64,000 nt of DNA from Pseudomonas farris (GCF_019145235.1 NZ_JAHSTV010000014.1:1-64000); one strand, 5' to 3'. Numbered from the stretch's first letter, positions 1 to 9,472 are shown. Notes: a model not told the origin generated them from the sequence alone. Made by a program: numbers and translations.

Positions 1-18
1 AAGGCTTTCTGCGTTTGA

Positions 19-1374
19 TCAGGCGTAGTAGTCGACGGCGCTGGTGCCAATCACGCTGGCAGTGTTGGCGGCTACTTCAGCGACAGTAGCAGGGAGTTCT
101 TCATCGACAGAATCGAGGCGACCGCCACTAGCGTTGGTACGTCCACCTTGCCCCTGTTGAGCCTGCTCCTGACCCTGTCCCTGCCAGCCACGAGACTGAT
201 CGGAAACGTTGACGTCGACCTGTCCCATGCCCTGCTGCGCGAACATGTCACGCAAGCGATGCATTTGCCCGTCGAGCGCTTCGCGAACGCTGGGGTGGGC
301 GCTCATGAAAGTCACCTGGGTCTGCTGATCCGGAACCATGTTCACCCGAATATCGAGGCGCCCCAGTTCGGCCGGTTGCAACTGGATATCGGCCGCCTTG
401 AGATTGGCGCTGGACAGGTACATGACCCGGTTGACCACTTCTTCGGTCCAACCGCTCTGATGCATGGCGATTGGCTGATTCACCGGCAATGCATTGGCAG
501 TCTTCGGCGTTGCCGCCTGAGTCAGTGCCGCCAGACGGTTGGCGAAATCATCGACACGAGTATCGCTGCTGGCGGACTTGAGGTCCTTGAGGCCGTCATC
601 GATCAGGCCACTGAAAGCCTTTTCGCCACCCTGGCTGGTGCTGTCCTGATCGGCCTGCACATCGAGCATGCTCGCCATGCCCGCGGTAAAGTTTTGCGCC
701 GAAGTCGGCTCGCCGTCGACTTGAGCCGAGGCTGGTGCCGCTTTTGGCTGGGCCTGGCTGGCGGCCGAAACGTGCCCGCCCTGCTCCATGGCCATGCGCA
801 CGACTGGCAGCGCATCGAGAGGGTCGGCTTCGGGGTCGAAATCTGGATCGATGGTCGCAACAGTCTGTGCCGCTGCCGTGGTAACGACGGCGGCGACAGG
901 TGCCTCAACGGGTTGCACAGTGGCCACAACGGCTGGGGTTTCCGGCACAGCGGCTGGCACCACCGGCTGCATCAACGCAGGATCGAGGGCCGGATCGACA
1001 GGCGCGGTATTGGCCACCGGCGTCGACGCCTCGGACGGATCCGACGTGTCATTGCTGGCCGTCTTGTCGTCAGCCTGCGCCGGTTTATCGGCGGGCAAGG
1101 ATTTGCCGCTATCGGCAACAGTCGGTTCTGGGGCGGCAGACTTGTCGTTGATCACGTCTTTTTTGCCGACGCTGTCCGAGACTTTGTCGCGTGCGGGTTT
1201 AGCCGAGCCATCCGCCAGGGCGGAGGGTTTATTCTGGGCCTGATTGGCATAGACCTGAGCGAAGCTGGTGGCCTTGTCCCCGGGCTCAGCTGTCAGCGCC
1301 GGAGCATTGGCGGACGCGGCTTGAGCCTTGGCCGTCGTGGCGGCCTGAAGAAGAATGTTTGGGGTAACGGGCAT
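19..1374 (-). CDS. fliK: FliK, flagellar hook-length control protein
   Basis: A 451-residue protein. The first ~300 residues are Ala/Pro/Asp/Gln-rich and look disordered, as expected for the molecular ruler part of FliK. The C-terminal ~300-400 stretch is the Flg_hook domain, with the motif LQPAELGRLDIRV typical of the family, followed by a Gln/Gly-rich tail. FliK measures hook length and triggers the export switch from hook to filament substrates by contacting FlhB. The ATG has GGAGA about 7 bases upstream. It lies downstream of the HptB-like gene in the fli block, its usual place in Pseudomonas. Identification rests on the C-terminal motif and position; the N-terminal half is too low in complexity to be informative. 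Confidence 0.93.
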   Translation of the reverse strand: MPVTPNILLQAATTAKAQAASANAPALTAEPGDKATSFAQVYANQAQNKPSALADGSAKPARDKVSDSVGKKDVINDKSAAPEPTVADSGKSLPADKPAQADDKTASNDTSDPSEASTPVANTAPVDPALDPALMQPVVPAAVPETPAVVATVQPVEAPVAAVVTTAAAQTVATIDPDFDPEADPLDALPVVRMAMEQGGHVSAASQAQPKAAPASAQVDGEPTSAQNFTAGMASMLDVQADQDSTSQGGEKAFSGLIDDGLKDLKSASSDTRVDDFANRLAALTQAATPKTANALPVNQPIAMHQSGWTEEVVNRVMYLSSANLKAADIQLQPAELGRLDIRVNMVPDQQTQVTFMSAHPSVREALDGQMHRLRDMFAQQGMGQVDVNVSDQSRGWQGQGQEQAQQGQGGRTNASGGRLDSVDEELPATVAEVAANTASVIGTSAVDYYA

Positions 1375-1479
1375 AAAACGGTCTCCGCTGCACTGGGATC
1401 GTAGGTACAGTTGAGAAACTTATTAGCAAGGGTCGAGCCAGCTTTGTTCGCTGACCGCTAAAAGCGTCGGACGGTAGTT

Positions 1480-1827
1480 TTATTCAGCAAGGGAACGCTG
1501 ACGTTCCGCTTCGTAGAGTGGCCGGACAATGGCAAATTCGCCGTCAATTTCTCCGACCAGCGCCTCAATGCCTTCGAGGCTTTTCTGCTTGGCTCGCTGC
1601 TCCAGCTCATGGCACAGCTCGGCCAGCCGGGTAGCGCCCATATTGCTGCTGCTGCCTTTGAAACTGTGCGCAGCGGCGCCCAGTTTATCGGCATCGTCAG
1701 CCTGACGTAGCAGAGTCAGGCGCTCTTCGGAATCGGCGAGAAAGGTATCGAGCAATTCTGGATACCCGTCTTCCATAACTTCCTGCAACGCGCTCAGCAC
1801 GTCACGGTCCAGATGTGTATCAGCCAC
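1480..1827 (-). CDS. hptB: HptB-like histidine phosphotransfer protein
   Basis: A 115-residue single Hpt domain. The phospho-accepting histidine is His54 in the motif AAHSFKGSSSNMGA. The start is GTG at 1825-1827 with AAGGAG eight bases upstream. It is the last gene of a three-gene cluster with a phosphatase/kinase response regulator and a STAS protein, matching the HptB-HsbR-HsbA relay known from Pseudomonas aeruginosa, which links hybrid sensor kinases to anti-sigma control of flagellar and biofilm genes. The seen facts are the Hpt motif and the gene order; the name is by analogy to that system. Confidence 0.85.
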   Translation of the reverse strand: MADTHLDRDVLSALQEVMEDGYPELLDTFLADSEERLTLLRQADDADKLGAAAHSFKGSSSNMGATRLAELCHELEQRAKQKSLEGIEALVGEIDGEFAIVRPLYEAERQRSLAE

Positions 1828-1858
1828 TTGTTCACTCCTTGATCAAGAATGCCTGGGA

Positions 1859-3562
1859 TTATGCCAGAGCCTCCCAGAAGAACTCCACGTGAGCACTTCG
1901 ACCATTATCGGTCCAGCGTGCATGATGGCTCAATTGACGGATCAAACTGACGCCACGTCCCGACAGACGGACACCATCGACGGGACGCTCCATCACCCGG
2001 GCCACATCGAAGCCCTTGCCACTGTCTTCGACCCGAATCGACAAACAACCGCCCTCACCTTTTGGCATCACCTGCAAATGCACCCGCACATAACCGTCGC
2101 GCAATTCGTCCAGGCGCGCATTGCGCTGCTGATAATAACGCGCAAAACCCGAAGCATCGCGCTTCAGACTCGAATCCAGGCCCAGCACGCCATGCTCCAG
2201 GGCATTGGAATAAAGCTCTGCCAGCACACTGTAGAGTGCGCCACTCTGAGCCCGCAGGCCATGCACCTCAAGCAGCAACTGCAACAAGTACGGCAGCGGA
2301 TTGAATCGCTTGAGCGTGGCGGCGCGGAACTCGAAACTCACCGACCAGTCCAGCGGACTGGATTGGCCGCTGTCGGAGTACACCGGCGCTGGCGGACTCA
2401 GTTGCGCAGCCTCCAGCAGACTGACCTCGACCATGCTCACGTCATCGCGGGCCTCCCCGCGAAAGTCCCGCAGGGCCTGTTCGATCTCTTCGAACAGCGC
2501 ATCAGGCTGACGATTGGCCGCAAACACCTGCTCCAATCGTTCTACGCCAAACAATTGTTCATTGGCATCGCAGGTATCGATCACCCCGTCAGATAGCAGA
2601 AACACCCGATCCCCGACGGCCATCGGGAACACCTCAGTGCGGTCATCGAAGGTTTGCGGACTCAGCACGCCCAGCGGCAAGTGCCTTGCCGTCAGAGCGA
2701 TACGTTCGCCGCTGGCGGTGCTGTGCAAGTAACCGTCGGGCATCCCGCCGTTCCAGACCTCCACCGATCCTCGCTGAAAACTCAGGCACAGCAAAGTCGC
2801 ACAGCAGAACATGTCCACCGGCAGAATACGTTTGAGCTTGGCGTTCATCTCGCGCAGGGTTTCGGACAAACCGTAGCCCTTGGCCGTCATGCCATAGAAG
2901 ACTTCAGCCAAGGGCATCGCGCCGACGGCGGCCGGCAAACCATGACCGGTGAAATCGCCGAGCAACACATTCATGTCGCCAGCAGGGGTGAACGCGGCCA
3001 ACAACAGATCGCCATTGAACAGCGCATAGGGCGATTGCAGGTAACGAATATTCGGTGCGTTCAGACAACCGGAGTGGGCGACCTTGTCGAACACGGCTTT
3101 GGCTACCCGTTGTTCGTTGAGCAAGTAATCGTGGTGCCTGGCGATCAGGTCGCGCTGCTCCAGCACCGTAGCTTGCAAACGTCGCAAGCGATCCATGGCC
3201 TTGATTTTGGCGGCGAGGATCACCTGGTTGTAAGGCTTTGCCAGAAAATCGTCGCCCCCGGCCTCCAGACAACGGGCCAGCGCCTCGCTTTCGGTCAGCG
3301 ACGTCAAAAAGATGATCGGCACCAGGGTTTCGCCGGCCAGCGCCTTGATCTGCTGCGCAGCCTCGAAACCGTCCATCACCGGCATCATGGCGTCCATCAG
3401 CACCAGGTGCGGTCGTTGCGAGCGGAACGCTTCGACCGCCTCGGCGCCATTGGCTGCCGTCAGCACTTCATGGCCCTGGCGCCGGACGATAGTCGACAGC
3501 AGCAGGCGATCAGCCGCGCTGTCTTCAGCGATCAGTATCGTCAGCGGTTCGAGCGGCTGCAT
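1859..3562 (-). CDS. hsbR: HsbR-like response regulator with PP2C phosphatase and anti-sigma kinase domains
   Basis: About 567 residues with three modules. Residues 5-125 are a receiver domain with acceptor Asp in LVLMDAMMP and Lys in LAKPYN. Residues ~150-385 are a SpoIIE/PP2C-type phosphatase (GDFTGHG, LLSDGVID, and the late DDVS metal motif). Residues ~410-565 are an HATPase_c serine-kinase domain of the RsbW type (NALEHG N-box, EDSGKGFD and GRGVSLI G-boxes). Such a protein dephosphorylates or phosphorylates the neighbouring STAS antagonist according to phosphorylation from HptB. I chose ATG 3560-3562; a TTG at 3566-3568 is two codons upstream. The start overlaps or abuts the stop of the STAS gene, so the two are translationally coupled. 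Confidence 0.88.
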   Translation of the reverse strand: MQPLEPLTILIAEDSAADRLLLSTIVRRQGHEVLTAANGAEAVEAFRSQRPHLVLMDAMMPVMDGFEAAQQIKALAGETLVPIIFLTSLTESEALARCLEAGGDDFLAKPYNQVILAAKIKAMDRLRRLQATVLEQRDLIARHHDYLLNEQRVAKAVFDKVAHSGCLNAPNIRYLQSPYALFNGDLLLAAFTPAGDMNVLLGDFTGHGLPAAVGAMPLAEVFYGMTAKGYGLSETLREMNAKLKRILPVDMFCCATLLCLSFQRGSVEVWNGGMPDGYLHSTASGERIALTARHLPLGVLSPQTFDDRTEVFPMAVGDRVFLLSDGVIDTCDANEQLFGVERLEQVFAANRQPDALFEEIEQALRDFRGEARDDVSMVEVSLLEAAQLSPPAPVYSDSGQSSPLDWSVSFEFRAATLKRFNPLPYLLQLLLEVHGLRAQSGALYSVLAELYSNALEHGVLGLDSSLKRDASGFARYYQQRNARLDELRDGYVRVHLQVMPKGEGGCLSIRVEDSGKGFDVARVMERPVDGVRLSGRGVSLIRQLSHHARWTDNGRSAHVEFFWEALA

Positions 3563-3564
3563 GA

Positions 3565-3870
3565 TCAACTGATGTCGAACAACTTGTCGAAGTTGGAAAT
3601 GGCGAGGATTTTCTTCACATCGGAACTGCTGTTGACGACGCGAATATCGGAACTGTCGCCACCGGCGTGATCACGCAGCAAGAGCAGCATGCCCAGTGCC
3701 GAGCTATCGAGATAAGTGGCTTTCTTCAGGTCCACCACAATGGACTCGGGTTTACTGTTGAGTCGCTCGTAGGACTCGCGAAACTCCTGATGCCGACCGA
3801 AATCGAATCGTCCCTCGATCGAAATCGTCAGCTTTTTCCCATCCTGAGATACTTCTGTAACGACTGACAT
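3565..3870 (-). CDS. hsbA: HsbA-like STAS-domain anti-sigma factor antagonist
   Basis: A 101-residue STAS protein of the SpoIIAA/RsbV family. The phosphorylation loop ATYLDSSALG carries Ser56/Ser57 after Asp55. In P. aeruginosa HsbA switches partners between the anti-sigma factor FlgM and a diguanylate cyclase depending on its phosphorylation by HsbR; this gene is placed to do the same. It is the first gene of the hsbA-hsbR-hptB cluster and is separated from fliJ by a perfect 30-bp inverted repeat, so it probably has its own promoter. The family assignment is firm; partner identities are inferred. Confidence 0.86.
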   Translation of the reverse strand: MSVVTEVSQDGKKLTISIEGRFDFGRHQEFRESYERLNSKPESIVVDLKKATYLDSSALGMLLLLRDHAGGDSSDIRVVNSSSDVKKILAISNFDKLFDIS

Positions 3871-3942
3871 TTCACGGCTTCCTTGTCATTGGCGAACGTA
3901 CGTGTACAAGGTTTAGCACTTGATAGGGGCTGGAGCAAGGTC

Positions 3943-4025
3943 AAAAGATCGCAGCCTTCGGCAGCTCCTACATTGACCGAATGCAAACCCGATCCTGTAG
4001 GAGCTGCCGAAGGCTGCGATCTTTT
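3943..4025. repeat. Perfect 30-bp inverted repeat (REP-type hairpin)
   Basis: The arms 3943-3972 and 3996-4025 are exact reverse complements (AAAAGATCGCAGCCTTCGGC... against ...GCTGCGATCTTTT), with a 23-base loop. The core GCAGCCTTCGGCAGCTCCTA is typical of extragenic palindromes scattered in fluorescent pseudomonads. The A/T ends allow it to act as a bidirectional terminator between fliJ and hsbA. Confidence 0.9.
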
Positions 4026-4036
4026 AAAACCGGCAC

Positions 4037-4486
4037 TCAATACGGATCATGACGCGGCAACCGCTGGGACAGTTCATCCAGCAACTTCTGCTCGCGCTTG
4101 TCTTCCAGTTGCCGCGCCTCATCCCTGTAGCGCTGAACCAGTTTGCGCAAGCCTTCGACCCGGGCAAACGCCTGCTGCCAGGCTTCCCGGGACTTGTCCA
4201 GATTGTTTTGGTGCCAGTTCAGGCTCTGACGCTGCTGGTCGATGGCCGTGCCCAGTTGTGCGAGAAAGCCCTGATAACCCAGCAACCATTGGCCCGACAC
4301 GCCGCTACTGCCGCGCACGATCCATTGTTCCTGGTATTCGAGGCGGAAGTTTTCCAGGTCGGCGAGTTTGCTTTCCGCCAGACGAACCTGGCCCTGGAAG
4401 TGCCCGAGGCGCATGACCGCGGTTTTTTCGGCCTTTTCGGCCATTTCCACCACAGGTGCAAGGCGTGCCGCGCGGCTCTGGGCCAT
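4037..4486 (-). CDS. fliJ: FliJ, flagellar export chaperone/escort
   Basis: A 149-residue, highly charged, almost wholly helical protein with two long coiled-coil stretches, the normal length and composition of FliJ. FliJ sits in the FliI hexamer as the stalk of the export ATPase and recycles chaperones. It starts 6 bases after the fliI stop codon, in the standard fliH-fliI-fliJ order. The sequence itself is weakly conserved across the family, so synteny carries much of the identification. Confidence 0.9.
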   Translation of the reverse strand: MAQSRAARLAPVVEMAEKAEKTAVMRLGHFQGQVRLAESKLADLENFRLEYQEQWIVRGSSGVSGQWLLGYQGFLAQLGTAIDQQRQSLNWHQNNLDKSREAWQQAFARVEGLRKLVQRYRDEARQLEDKREQKLLDELSQRLPRHDPY

Positions 4487-4492
4487 GGCTGG

Positions 4493-5851
4493 TTAGCCGC
4501 CCGCTGCCGGGGCGAAGATCGAGGCGAGATGGTTTTCGCTGGCGCCCATGCCGATGTTGTCGTTCAAGCCCTGGCGCAGGTACATGGTCATGGCTGGTTG
4601 CAGATTGATCGCGGCGTCAGTTTCCCGGTCACCGCCGGGCACATAGGCGCCGACGCTGATCAGGTCGCGGCTCTGCTGATAGCGTGACCAGTATTGCTTG
4701 AACATCTGCGCGTGGTTCAAGTGCTTGATGCCCACCACCGACGGCATGACCCGACTGATGGACGCTTCGATATCGATAGCCGGGTAATGCCCTTCCTCGG
4801 CCAGACGTCGGGACAGCACGATGTGCCCGTCGAGCACGCCCCGCGCCGAGTCGGCGATCGGGTCTTGCTGATCGTCGCCTTCGGACAATACGGTGTAAAA
4901 CGCAGTGATCGAACCACCGCCCTTTTCGGCATTACCGGCCCGCTCCACCAGTTTCGGCAACTTGGCGAACACCGACGGCGGATAGCCCTTGGTCGCCGGT
5001 GGTTCGCCGATGGCCAGGGCGATTTCCCGCTGGGCCTGAGCGAAACGGGTCAGGGAATCCATGAGCAACAGGACGTTCTTGCCCTTGTCGCGGAAATATT
5101 CGGCGATTCGCGTGCAGTACATGGCCGCGCGCAGACGCATCAGTGGCGCATCGTCCGCCGGCGACGCCACCACCACCGAACGCTTGAGCCCTTCTTCACC
5201 AAGGATGTGCTCGATGAATTCCTTAACTTCTCGACCGCGCTCACCGATCAGCCCGACGACGATAATGTCGGCCTCGGTGAAGCGGGTCATCATGCCCAAC
5301 AGCACACTCTTGCCCACGCCGGTACCGGCGAACAGCCCGAGCCGCTGACCACGACCGACCGTCAACAAACCGTTGATGCAGCGAATGCCCACGTCCAGCG
5401 GCTGGCTGATCGGGTCACGCTTGAGCGGGTTGATGGTCGGGCCGTCCATCGGCACCCAATCTTCAGCCTTCATCCCGCCCTTGCCATCCAGCGCGCGACC
5501 GGCGCCATCGAGCACCCGCCCGAGCATGCTCATGCCCATCGGCAAGCGACCGGTATCGGCCAAGGGCACCACACGGGCACCAGGGGCGATGCCGGCGACG
5601 CTGCCGACCGGCATCAGAAAAACTTTGCTGCCAGAGAAGCCCATGACTTCAGCTTCGACCTGCACCGGGTGATAGCTGTCGTCGTTGATGACCATGCAGC
5701 GGCTGCCCATGGCGGCGCGCAAGCCTTCGGCTTCGAGGGTTAAGCCGACCATGCGCAACAGACGACCTTCGAGGATTGGCGCACCGGCAAGCTCCGTGGC
5801 CTCGGCATAGCTACCGAGGCGCTTGGCGAAACTGGTGCGATCAAGGCGCAT
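4493..5851 (-). CDS. fliI: FliI, flagellum-specific export ATPase
   Basis: A 452-residue F1-beta-like ATPase. Walker A is GTGVGKS at residues 176-182 and Walker B is VLLLMDSLTR; GERGREVKEF is also a hallmark of the FliI/YscN family. It energises export of flagellar substrates with FliH and FliJ. The start is ATG 5849-5851 (protein beginning MRLDRTSF), which gives the family's usual length and overlaps the end of fliH by 11 bases; a longer frame from 5902 would add 17 residues that lie inside fliH and look spurious. Confidence 0.95.
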   Translation of the reverse strand: MRLDRTSFAKRLGSYAEATELAGAPILEGRLLRMVGLTLEAEGLRAAMGSRCMVINDDSYHPVQVEAEVMGFSGSKVFLMPVGSVAGIAPGARVVPLADTGRLPMGMSMLGRVLDGAGRALDGKGGMKAEDWVPMDGPTINPLKRDPISQPLDVGIRCINGLLTVGRGQRLGLFAGTGVGKSVLLGMMTRFTEADIIVVGLIGERGREVKEFIEHILGEEGLKRSVVVASPADDAPLMRLRAAMYCTRIAEYFRDKGKNVLLLMDSLTRFAQAQREIALAIGEPPATKGYPPSVFAKLPKLVERAGNAEKGGGSITAFYTVLSEGDDQQDPIADSARGVLDGHIVLSRRLAEEGHYPAIDIEASISRVMPSVVGIKHLNHAQMFKQYWSRYQQSRDLISVGAYVPGGDRETDAAINLQPAMTMYLRQGLNDNIGMGASENHLASIFAPAAGG

Positions 5852-6650
5852 CGGGGTCGTCCAGTTCCGGCTCGACCGGGGCAACCGCAGGCTTTTCGTC
5901 AACCGGCAGTTCCAGGCTCAAATCCGGCGCGGCCGGGTGCAGCGCCTGATCGTGCAATTGATCGAACAGCTTGGCCATGACTTGGGTAACACGGGTTTCG
6001 ATGGTGGCGTCGATGCGACTGTGTTCAGTCTCAACCCGGCAACCGCCCGGCAACAAGGACTCGTCCTCAACGATGCGCCAGGTTTCTTCATGTCGCTCGC
6101 GCAGGGCTTTGACCTGTTCGAAATCCTGCGGATTGACGTACAGCCGCACGTTGCCCACACCCAGCGGCAAGAGTTTGAGCGCTTCGCGCATGACGTGTTC
6201 GATCTGCGTCGAGTCGATGGCCAGTTCGCGCTGAATCACTTGTTTGGTGATGTGCCGCACAAGGTCGACCAGCGACTTTTCGATCTGGGTGTCCTGCTCG
6301 GCAATCGGCTCGAACAGATTGACCATCAGTTGTTCCAGGCCAGCGATCTTGGCCGTCAGGGCCACTTCGGCTTCCTGACGGACTTTGAGCGTGGTGCTGT
6401 GAAAACCTTCTTTCTCGCCAACAGCGAAGCCTTCGTTGTAGGCCTCCTGGCGAATGCTTTCGAGCTCTTCGAGGGTCAGTGGCTGGACTTCTTCCAGCGG
6501 CACTTCTTCCATTTCCGGCGGTTCGGGCTCTGGCTCCGGCTCGGGTTCCGGCACAAACGGATCGAAGCTGGGCAGTGACCAGATATCGAAACCACCGACG
6601 TCCTTGGCACGGATCAGGTCGGTATTGGACTCATCATGTTTGGACGACAT
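5841..6650 (-). CDS. fliH: FliH, export ATPase regulator
   Basis: A 269-residue protein with a proline/glutamate repeat region (about residues 35-50, alternating P and E), a long helical middle with GxxxG-like periodicity, and a conserved C-terminal domain (GGCRVETEHSRIDATIETR). FliH dimers bind FliI, hold it at the export gate and dampen its ATPase activity. The gene is between fliG and fliI with 7 bases to the fliG stop, as in other Pseudomonas. The acidic P/E repeat makes the N-terminus fast-evolving and does not affect the call. Confidence 0.92.
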   Translation of the reverse strand: MSSKHDESNTDLIRAKDVGGFDIWSLPSFDPFVPEPEPEPEPEPPEMEEVPLEEVQPLTLEELESIRQEAYNEGFAVGEKEGFHSTTLKVRQEAEVALTAKIAGLEQLMVNLFEPIAEQDTQIEKSLVDLVRHITKQVIQRELAIDSTQIEHVMREALKLLPLGVGNVRLYVNPQDFEQVKALRERHEETWRIVEDESLLPGGCRVETEHSRIDATIETRVTQVMAKLFDQLHDQALHPAAPDLSLELPVDEKPAVAPVEPELDDPDAP

Positions 6651-6657
6651 AGTGACC

Positions 6658-7677
6658 TTAAATCATCTCTTCGCCGCCCTTCCCGCCGAGAACGATTTCT
6701 CCGGCTTCGGCCATACGGCGGGCAATGGTGAGGATTTCTTTCTGCGCGGTTTCCACATCGCTGACGCGCACCGGGCCTTTGGCCTCGAGGTCGTCGCGCA
6801 ACAGTTCGGCCGCCCGTTTGGACATGTTCTTGAAAATCTTCTCCTTGACGCCTTCGTCCGAACCCTTGAGGGCCAGCACCAGGACGTCCGAGGACACTTC
6901 GCGCAACAGCGCCTGAATGCCGCGGTCGTCGACATCGGACAAGTTGTTGAACACGAACATGAGGTCTTCGATCTGACCGGACAGGTCTTCGTCGACTTCG
7001 CGGATCGAATCCATCAACTGACCTTCGATCGAGCTGTCGAGGAAGTTCATGATGTCGGCCGCACGCTTGATGCCACCCAGGGTGGTGCGCGAGGCATTCG
7101 AGTTGCCGGAGAACTGCTTCTCGAGAATCTGGTTGAGTTCTTTCAGGGCCGCGGGCTGCACAGTGTTCAGCGAAGACACTCGCAGGATAATGTCTAACCG
7201 GACCTTGTGGTCGAAGTTACCCAGTACTTCACCGGCCTGATCCGGGTCGAGGTACGCCACCACGATTGCCTGGATCTGCGGGTGCTCGTAACGGATCACG
7301 TCGGCGACGGCGCGCGGTTCCATCCACTTCAGGCTGTCGAGGCCACTGGTGTTGCCGCCCAGCAGGATCCGGTCGATCAGGCCGTTGGCCTTGTCTTCGC
7401 CCAGGGCCTGGGTGAGCATTTTTCGCACGTAGTCATCGGAGCCGACGCCCAGGCTGGTCTGGTCGCCGACGATGTCGACGAACTCGCTCATGACCTGTTC
7501 GACCTGCTCGCGGTGCACGTTGCCCATCTGGGCCATCGCCACACCCACACGCTGGACCTCTTTGGGCCCCATGTGGCGCAGCACTTGCGCGGCGTCGGTA
7601 GAACCCAGGGACAGCAGCAGAATCGCGGCTTTGTCGACCTTGGTCAGTTTGGCGGCAACGGCTCGGTTATCACTCAT
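6658..7677 (-). CDS. fliG: FliG, flagellar motor switch protein
   Basis: A 339-residue protein with the three-part FliG architecture. The N-terminal part binds FliF, the middle part carries an EHPQ-type motif (RYEHPQIQAIVVAYL) that binds FliM, and the C-terminal torque domain has the charged helix LVLALKGSDEGVKEKIFKNM with its conserved Lys/Arg/Asp pattern. It converts stator force into rotation at the C-ring. The start overlaps the fliF stop by 8 bases, indicating coupled translation with the MS ring protein. Confidence 0.97.
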   Translation of the reverse strand: MSDNRAVAAKLTKVDKAAILLLSLGSTDAAQVLRHMGPKEVQRVGVAMAQMGNVHREQVEQVMSEFVDIVGDQTSLGVGSDDYVRKMLTQALGEDKANGLIDRILLGGNTSGLDSLKWMEPRAVADVIRYEHPQIQAIVVAYLDPDQAGEVLGNFDHKVRLDIILRVSSLNTVQPAALKELNQILEKQFSGNSNASRTTLGGIKRAADIMNFLDSSIEGQLMDSIREVDEDLSGQIEDLMFVFNNLSDVDDRGIQALLREVSSDVLVLALKGSDEGVKEKIFKNMSKRAAELLRDDLEAKGPVRVSDVETAQKEILTIARRMAEAGEIVLGGKGGEEMI

Positions 7678-9457
7678 CTGCGTTAATCCACTCTTTTACG
7701 ACCTGGGCCACGCGACCCGGATCTTCTGCCACCAGACTCTTGATTGCGTTCAATTGTGCGTCATAGCCCTCGCTCGGGCTCGGCAGCAGGATGCTGGTCG
7801 GGCCACCGAGGCTGACGCGGTCGTTGGCCAGTTCGCCGTCCAGGCCGCCCATGCCACCGAGCTCGACGTCACTGCCCAGGCCTGCGAGTTGCTTGTCTTT
7901 GCCGCCACCAGTGATGTTGTTGAGCACCGGACGCAGCACGCCGAACACCAGCACCAGGATGAACAACACACCCAGCACTTGCTTGACGATGTCCCAGAAC
8001 CACGGCTGGGAATAGAACGGAATTTCGGCGATCACTTCACCGCGCTCGGCGGAGAACGGCATGTTGATCACGCTGACGCTGTCGCCACGGCTGGCGTCGA
8101 AACCGACCGCATCCTGTACCAGACGGGTGAAGCGCGCCAGTTCATCGGCGCTCCACGGCGCACGAGTCGTTTCGCCGTTGGCCGCATTGACCTTGACCTG
8201 ATCATCCACCACCACCGACACCGACAGGCGATTCAAACGACCCTGTTGTTGTTTGGTATGGCTGATGGAACGGTCGAGTTCGAAGTTCTTGGTGGATTGT
8301 TGACGCTTGTCGGCCGGGTACGGCGCCAGCATCGGCTGGCCGGTGGCCGGGTCCATGATTTGCTGACCGTTAGCATCGAGCAATGGCTGGCCTGGCTGCA
8401 CCATACCGGCCGACGCGGTGGCGCCACCGGTGGTTTGCGGCGCCGAGGCTGGCGACGGCGGCTGGTTGCTCAGGGCACCCGGCACACCTTGCGGGCCATT
8501 GCTGGCGGTACGTTGTTCGTTGACCGATTGCTCGCTGCGCAACGCTGGCTGATCCGGATTGAACTGCTCGGAAGTCGACTCGACGGCACTGAAATCCACA
8601 TCGGCCGAGACTTCGGCTTTATAGCGGTCATTGCCCAACACCGGTTGCAGGATGTTGTGCACACGCTGGGTCAGCATGCTTTCCATGCGGCGGCTGTAAT
8701 CGAATTGCTTGCCGGCCATGGTCAGTTCGGAGTTTTCCGCCTGATCCGACAGCAGGTTGCCCTTCTGGTCGACCACGGTGATCTGCGACTTGCTCAGTTC
8801 AGGAACGCTGGTCGCCACCAGATTGATGATGGCGATGACCTGGCCTGGCTCCAATGAGCGACCGGAATAGAGTTCAACCAGAACCGAAGCGCTGGGCTTG
8901 CGTTCATCACGCACGAACACCGAGCTTTTCGGAATCGCCAGGTGCACGCGGGCACCCTTGACGTTGTTCAGGCTGGAAATGGTCCGGGCCAGTTCGCCTT
9001 CGAGGCCGCGACGATAACGGGTTGCTTCCATGAACTGGCTGGTACCCAGCCCCTGCTCCTTGTCGAGGATCTCGAAACCGATGTTGCCGTCGCTGGGAGT
9101 GACACCAGCGGCCGCGAGCTTGAGCCGCGCACGGGACAGGTCATCGGCCTTGACCAGCAAGGCACCGGAGTTCGGTTCAACGGTATAGGGAATATCTGCG
9201 GCGGCCAGGGTTTCCATGACCTGCTTGGCATCCATGCCGGCAAGGCTGCCGTACAGAGGCCGGTAGTCTGGCTGCTGGGACCACAACACCACGGCAAAAC
9301 CAATCGCCACGCTCGCAGCCAGGCCGACCAACAGGCCCACCTGACGCAACATGGTCATCTCGGAGAGGTTTTCCAGGAAGGACAACCCGAACAGCGGCGG
9401 TTTGCCGTCTATTGGGGTGGCCTTGGCCGGAACATTATCGGCGATTGCTTCTGCCAT
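7670..9457 (-). CDS. fliF: FliF, flagellar MS-ring protein
   Basis: A 595-residue membrane protein. Transmembrane segments lie near residues 40-60 (VGLLVGLAASVAIGFAVVLW) and in the last quarter (VLGVLFILVLVFGVLRPVL). Between them are the ring-building motifs, including the YscJ-like domain and a Pro/Ala/Gly/Gln-rich insertion. The cytoplasmic C-terminal tail binds FliG. FliF forms the MS ring on which the basal body is built. Length and order (after fliE, before fliG) fit the family exactly. Confidence 0.97.
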   Translation of the reverse strand: MAEAIADNVPAKATPIDGKPPLFGLSFLENLSEMTMLRQVGLLVGLAASVAIGFAVVLWSQQPDYRPLYGSLAGMDAKQVMETLAAADIPYTVEPNSGALLVKADDLSRARLKLAAAGVTPSDGNIGFEILDKEQGLGTSQFMEATRYRRGLEGELARTISSLNNVKGARVHLAIPKSSVFVRDERKPSASVLVELYSGRSLEPGQVIAIINLVATSVPELSKSQITVVDQKGNLLSDQAENSELTMAGKQFDYSRRMESMLTQRVHNILQPVLGNDRYKAEVSADVDFSAVESTSEQFNPDQPALRSEQSVNEQRTASNGPQGVPGALSNQPPSPASAPQTTGGATASAGMVQPGQPLLDANGQQIMDPATGQPMLAPYPADKRQQSTKNFELDRSISHTKQQQGRLNRLSVSVVVDDQVKVNAANGETTRAPWSADELARFTRLVQDAVGFDASRGDSVSVINMPFSAERGEVIAEIPFYSQPWFWDIVKQVLGVLFILVLVFGVLRPVLNNITGGGKDKQLAGLGSDVELGGMGGLDGELANDRVSLGGPTSILLPSPSEGYDAQLNAIKSLVAEDPGRVAQVVKEWINADE

Positions 9458-9472
9458 GACTCAATCTCGTCC

